Shown here in pieces: positions 62,685 to 64,000 of a stretch of 64,000 nucleotides of DNA. Under the pieces are notes generated by a model. The model saw nothing but the letters and a program-made list of their open reading frames with translations. It had not been told where the DNA came from and made no database searches. Every line of letters begins with the position of its first letter. The first letter of the stretch is position 1. Position numbers and translations under genes: made by a program. The stretch spans positions 1 to 64,000 of the forward strand of contig CALDHX010000013.1 of NCBI GenBank assembly GCA_937901525.1, given 5' to 3'. The DNA is from an uncultured Bacteroidales bacterium (GTDB lineage: Bacteria > Bacteroidota > Bacteroidia > Bacteroidales > P3).

Positions 62685-62855
62685 ATGGCTTATAAAATTA
62701 CAGACAGTTGTGCAGCATGTGGCACATGTATTGATGAATGTCCAGTAGGAGCAATATCTGAAGGCGATATCTATGTAATAGATGCAGAAAAATGCGTTAG
62801 CTGTGGAACATGTGCTGACGTTTGTCCTATGGAAGCAATTCAACCTGAAGATTAA
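62685..62855 (+). CDS. 2[4Fe-4S] ferredoxin
   Basis: A 56-residue protein with two classic cluster motifs, CAACGTCIDECPVG and CVSCGTCADVCPME (C-x2-C-x2-C-x3-C-P twice). It is a bacterial clostridial-type ferredoxin for low-potential electron transfer in an anaerobe. Possible partners (pyruvate:ferredoxin oxidoreductase, radical SAM enzymes) are inferred. It is followed by a terminator, so it is a single-gene unit that is probably highly expressed. Confidence 0.95.
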   Translation: MAYKITDSCAACGTCIDECPVGAISEGDIYVIDAEKCVSCGTCADVCPMEAIQPED

Positions 62856-62878
62856 TTCTTACAGAGAGAAATTGAAGG

Positions 62879-62910
62879 AAGCCCTATGTATTTGTGCATA
62901 GGGCTTTTTT
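62879..62910 (+). terminator. Ferredoxin terminator
   Basis: A 10-bp perfect stem (62879-62888 with 62897-62906) with GC-rich core GCCC/GGGC is followed by a T tract. Confidence 0.9.
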
Positions 62911-62933
62911 AATATTAACAAAAGATTTAGATT

Positions 62934-63593
62934 ATGAACATATCAGATTTATGCAAGAAAATAGCAGAAAAATCTTCTTTGCTTGATAATATTTTGAATA
63001 ACACAAAGGATTCTTTCTTCCTTTTCAAAGAAACTGCACAAGAAATAATAAAACAAATGCAAAAAGACTCTCCTGAGACTAAATTTGTATTTCAAAACAA
63101 ATCAGAATTAGAATTTGAAATTCGTTTTGGCGAAGACATTCTAATCTTTACTATGCATACAAATATTTTTGAATTTTCTCGACAACACGAAGTAATGAAA
63201 TTGCCTTACGTAACGCAAGACAAAGAACGCTCTTTTTGTGGAATGATAAATATTTACAACTTTCTATCAGATTCTTTTGACTACGATAGAGATTATGATA
63301 TAGGATATTTAATAGGAAGAGTATTCATAAATAAGGAAAATCACTACTTCATAGAAGGCAAAAGAGAAGTTGGTTTATTATACTCAAATTTTAACACATC
63401 TGTCATAAATAAGGACTCTGTTAGTAGCATAATACTCTCTTCAATGGAATATGCTAACAATTTTGACCTATTAGTTCCGCCTTTTGATGAAGTAAAAACC
63501 ATAAGCGTTGGCGAAATGAAGCTAAATTCCTCTGCAAAAAGATTTATTACAGCAAAAAGATTAGGCTTTGAATTTCAGCAAGATAGAGAATAA
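62934..63593 (+). CDS. Cytoplasmic protein of unknown function
   Basis: A 219-residue protein with no signal peptide or membrane segment. The N-terminal half is helical (ETAQEIIKQMQKDSP), then mixed alpha/beta with FVFQNKSELEFEIRFGEDIL then IFTMHTNIFEF and ERSFCGMINIYNFLSDSFDY. The charged and aromatic-rich pattern does not match a family I know. It lies between the ferredoxin terminator and tRNA-Glu, 23 bases after the terminator, with no clear -7 box of its own, so its promoter is uncertain. Confidence 0.6.
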   Translation: MNISDLCKKIAEKSSLLDNILNNTKDSFFLFKETAQEIIKQMQKDSPETKFVFQNKSELEFEIRFGEDILIFTMHTNIFEFSRQHEVMKLPYVTQDKERSFCGMINIYNFLSDSFDYDRDYDIGYLIGRVFINKENHYFIEGKREVGLLYSNFNTSVINKDSVSSIILSSMEYANNFDLLVPPFDEVKTISVGEMKLNSSAKRFITAKRLGFEFQQDRE

Positions 63594-63650
63594 TCAAGAA
63601 AAAAAATGAAAAAAATCTTAAAAAAAATTTGGTAGTATAGAATTTTGTTG

Positions 63651-63658
63651 TAATTTTG
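63651..63658 (+). promoter_or_regulatory. tRNA-Glu promoter -7 element (TAATTTTG)
   Basis: TAATTTTG lies 21 bases upstream of the tRNA 5' end. Confidence 0.55.
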
Positions 63659-63679
63659 CATCGTCAAACAAGGCAAGAC

Positions 63680-63754
63680 GCCCCGTTCGTCTAGTTGGCC
63701 TAGGACGCAAGATTTTCATTCTTGAAATCAGGGGTTCGAATCCCCTACGGGGTA
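63680..63754 (+). tRNA. tRNA-Glu (anticodon TTC)
   Basis: A 75-nt cloverleaf. The acceptor is GCCCCGT/ACGGGGT with discriminator A. The anticodon stem CAAGA/TCTTG closes loop TTTTCAT, giving TTC. The T-arm is AGGGGTTCGAATCCCCT. CCA is not encoded. rpsT starts 36 bases downstream and may be read from the same promoter. Confidence 0.96.
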
Positions 63755-63790
63755 CTAAAGATTTAAAGAAAAAGAGAAAGAAAAAAAGAG

Positions 63791-64000
63791 ATGGCAAATC
63801 ATAAAAGTGCAATAAAAAGAGTTCGTGCAAACGACAAGAAAAGAATAGCAAATCGTTACTATGCTAAAACAATGAGAAATGCTTTAAAAGATTTCAGAAT
63901 GACTGAAGACTTAAACGAAGCAGCTACTAAATTACCTAAATTGGTTGCTCAAATAGACAAATTAGCTAAGCGTTCTGTTATTCACAAAAACAAAGCAGCA
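63791..64000 (+). CDS. rpsT: 30S ribosomal protein S20 (3' end outside the window)
   Basis: The first 70 residues are present. MANHKSAIKRVRANDKKRIA then NRYYAKTMRNALKDFR matches S20, a 16S rRNA-binding helical protein, and AQIDKLAKRSVIHKNKAA matches its third helix. About 14-18 residues should remain beyond the edge. An A/G-rich stretch precedes the ATG. Confidence 0.95.
   Translation, partial: MANHKSAIKRVRANDKKRIANRYYAKTMRNALKDFRMTEDLNEAATKLPKLVAQIDKLAKRSVIHKNKAA

Overview
The window is a stretch of chromosome from a low-GC member of the Bacteroidota, most likely Bacteroidales. Four exported proteins end in type IX secretion (T9SS type A) sorting domains. Many transcription units start at the Bacteroidota -7 element TAnnTTTG. 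Shine-Dalgarno sequences are mostly absent. Other markers are BspA-type repeats, Omp28-like proteins, a DUF4175-type protein and a tmRNA whose tag reads GENNYALAA. I see no integrase, transposase, CRISPR array, restriction or toxin island, and no rRNA.

Layout. 1-5.3 kb: cutC, then three exported proteins on the minus strand, two of them T9SS clients. 5.4-10.1 kb: dxs, a small lipoprotein and a large BspA-like LRR surface protein. 10.1-15.6 kb: nadB and the ATP synthase genes atpG-A-H-F-E on the minus strand. 15.7-22.2 kb: tRNA-Lys, an M20 amidohydrolase, then degT, serS, a DUF2148 gene, rdgB and a GT-C-like membrane protein. 22.2-28.1 kb: dnaG, an OmpA/TPR lipoprotein, and a biotin carrier with a carboxyltransferase. 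28.2-35.4 kb: an operon read atpB - DUF4175 protein - small protein - ybeY - mnmG. 35.6-42.8 kb: plus-strand envelope genes for PBP2, RodA, an EnvC-like protein and DsbD, then a DnaQ-type exonuclease. 42.8-47.3 kb: an EamA transporter, tRNA-Asp, tmRNA, an outer membrane barrel, an SMR exporter, a PatB-type lyase and tRNA-Cys. 47.3-53 kb: merR - ddl - alkaline phosphatase - ahcY - ABC exporter on the minus strand. 53.1-58 kb: polyprenyl synthase - TlpA - DUF6029-like protein - Omp28-like lipoprotein - T9SS protein on the minus strand. 58.1-61.3 kb: UbiA prenyltransferase, radical SAM enzyme and ComEC on the plus strand. 61.3-64 kb: two exported proteins, a ferredoxin, an unknown protein, tRNA-Glu and the start of rpsT.

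The window is mostly housekeeping and envelope biogenesis. I found no convincing new defence or mobile system. The points most worth a second look are: the ATP synthase locus split over about 19 kb, with a strong hairpin between atpE and atpF; the prenyl synthase / UbiA / radical SAM neighbourhood; the Omp28/DUF6029/T9SS export operon; the recurring CAAAGAAAAA (TTTTTCTTTG) motif in intergenic DNA and once inside a membrane-protein gene; the inverted repeat around the tRNA-Cys promoter; and several promoters lying on or next to start codons. Those promoters move some gene starts downstream of the longest ORF.
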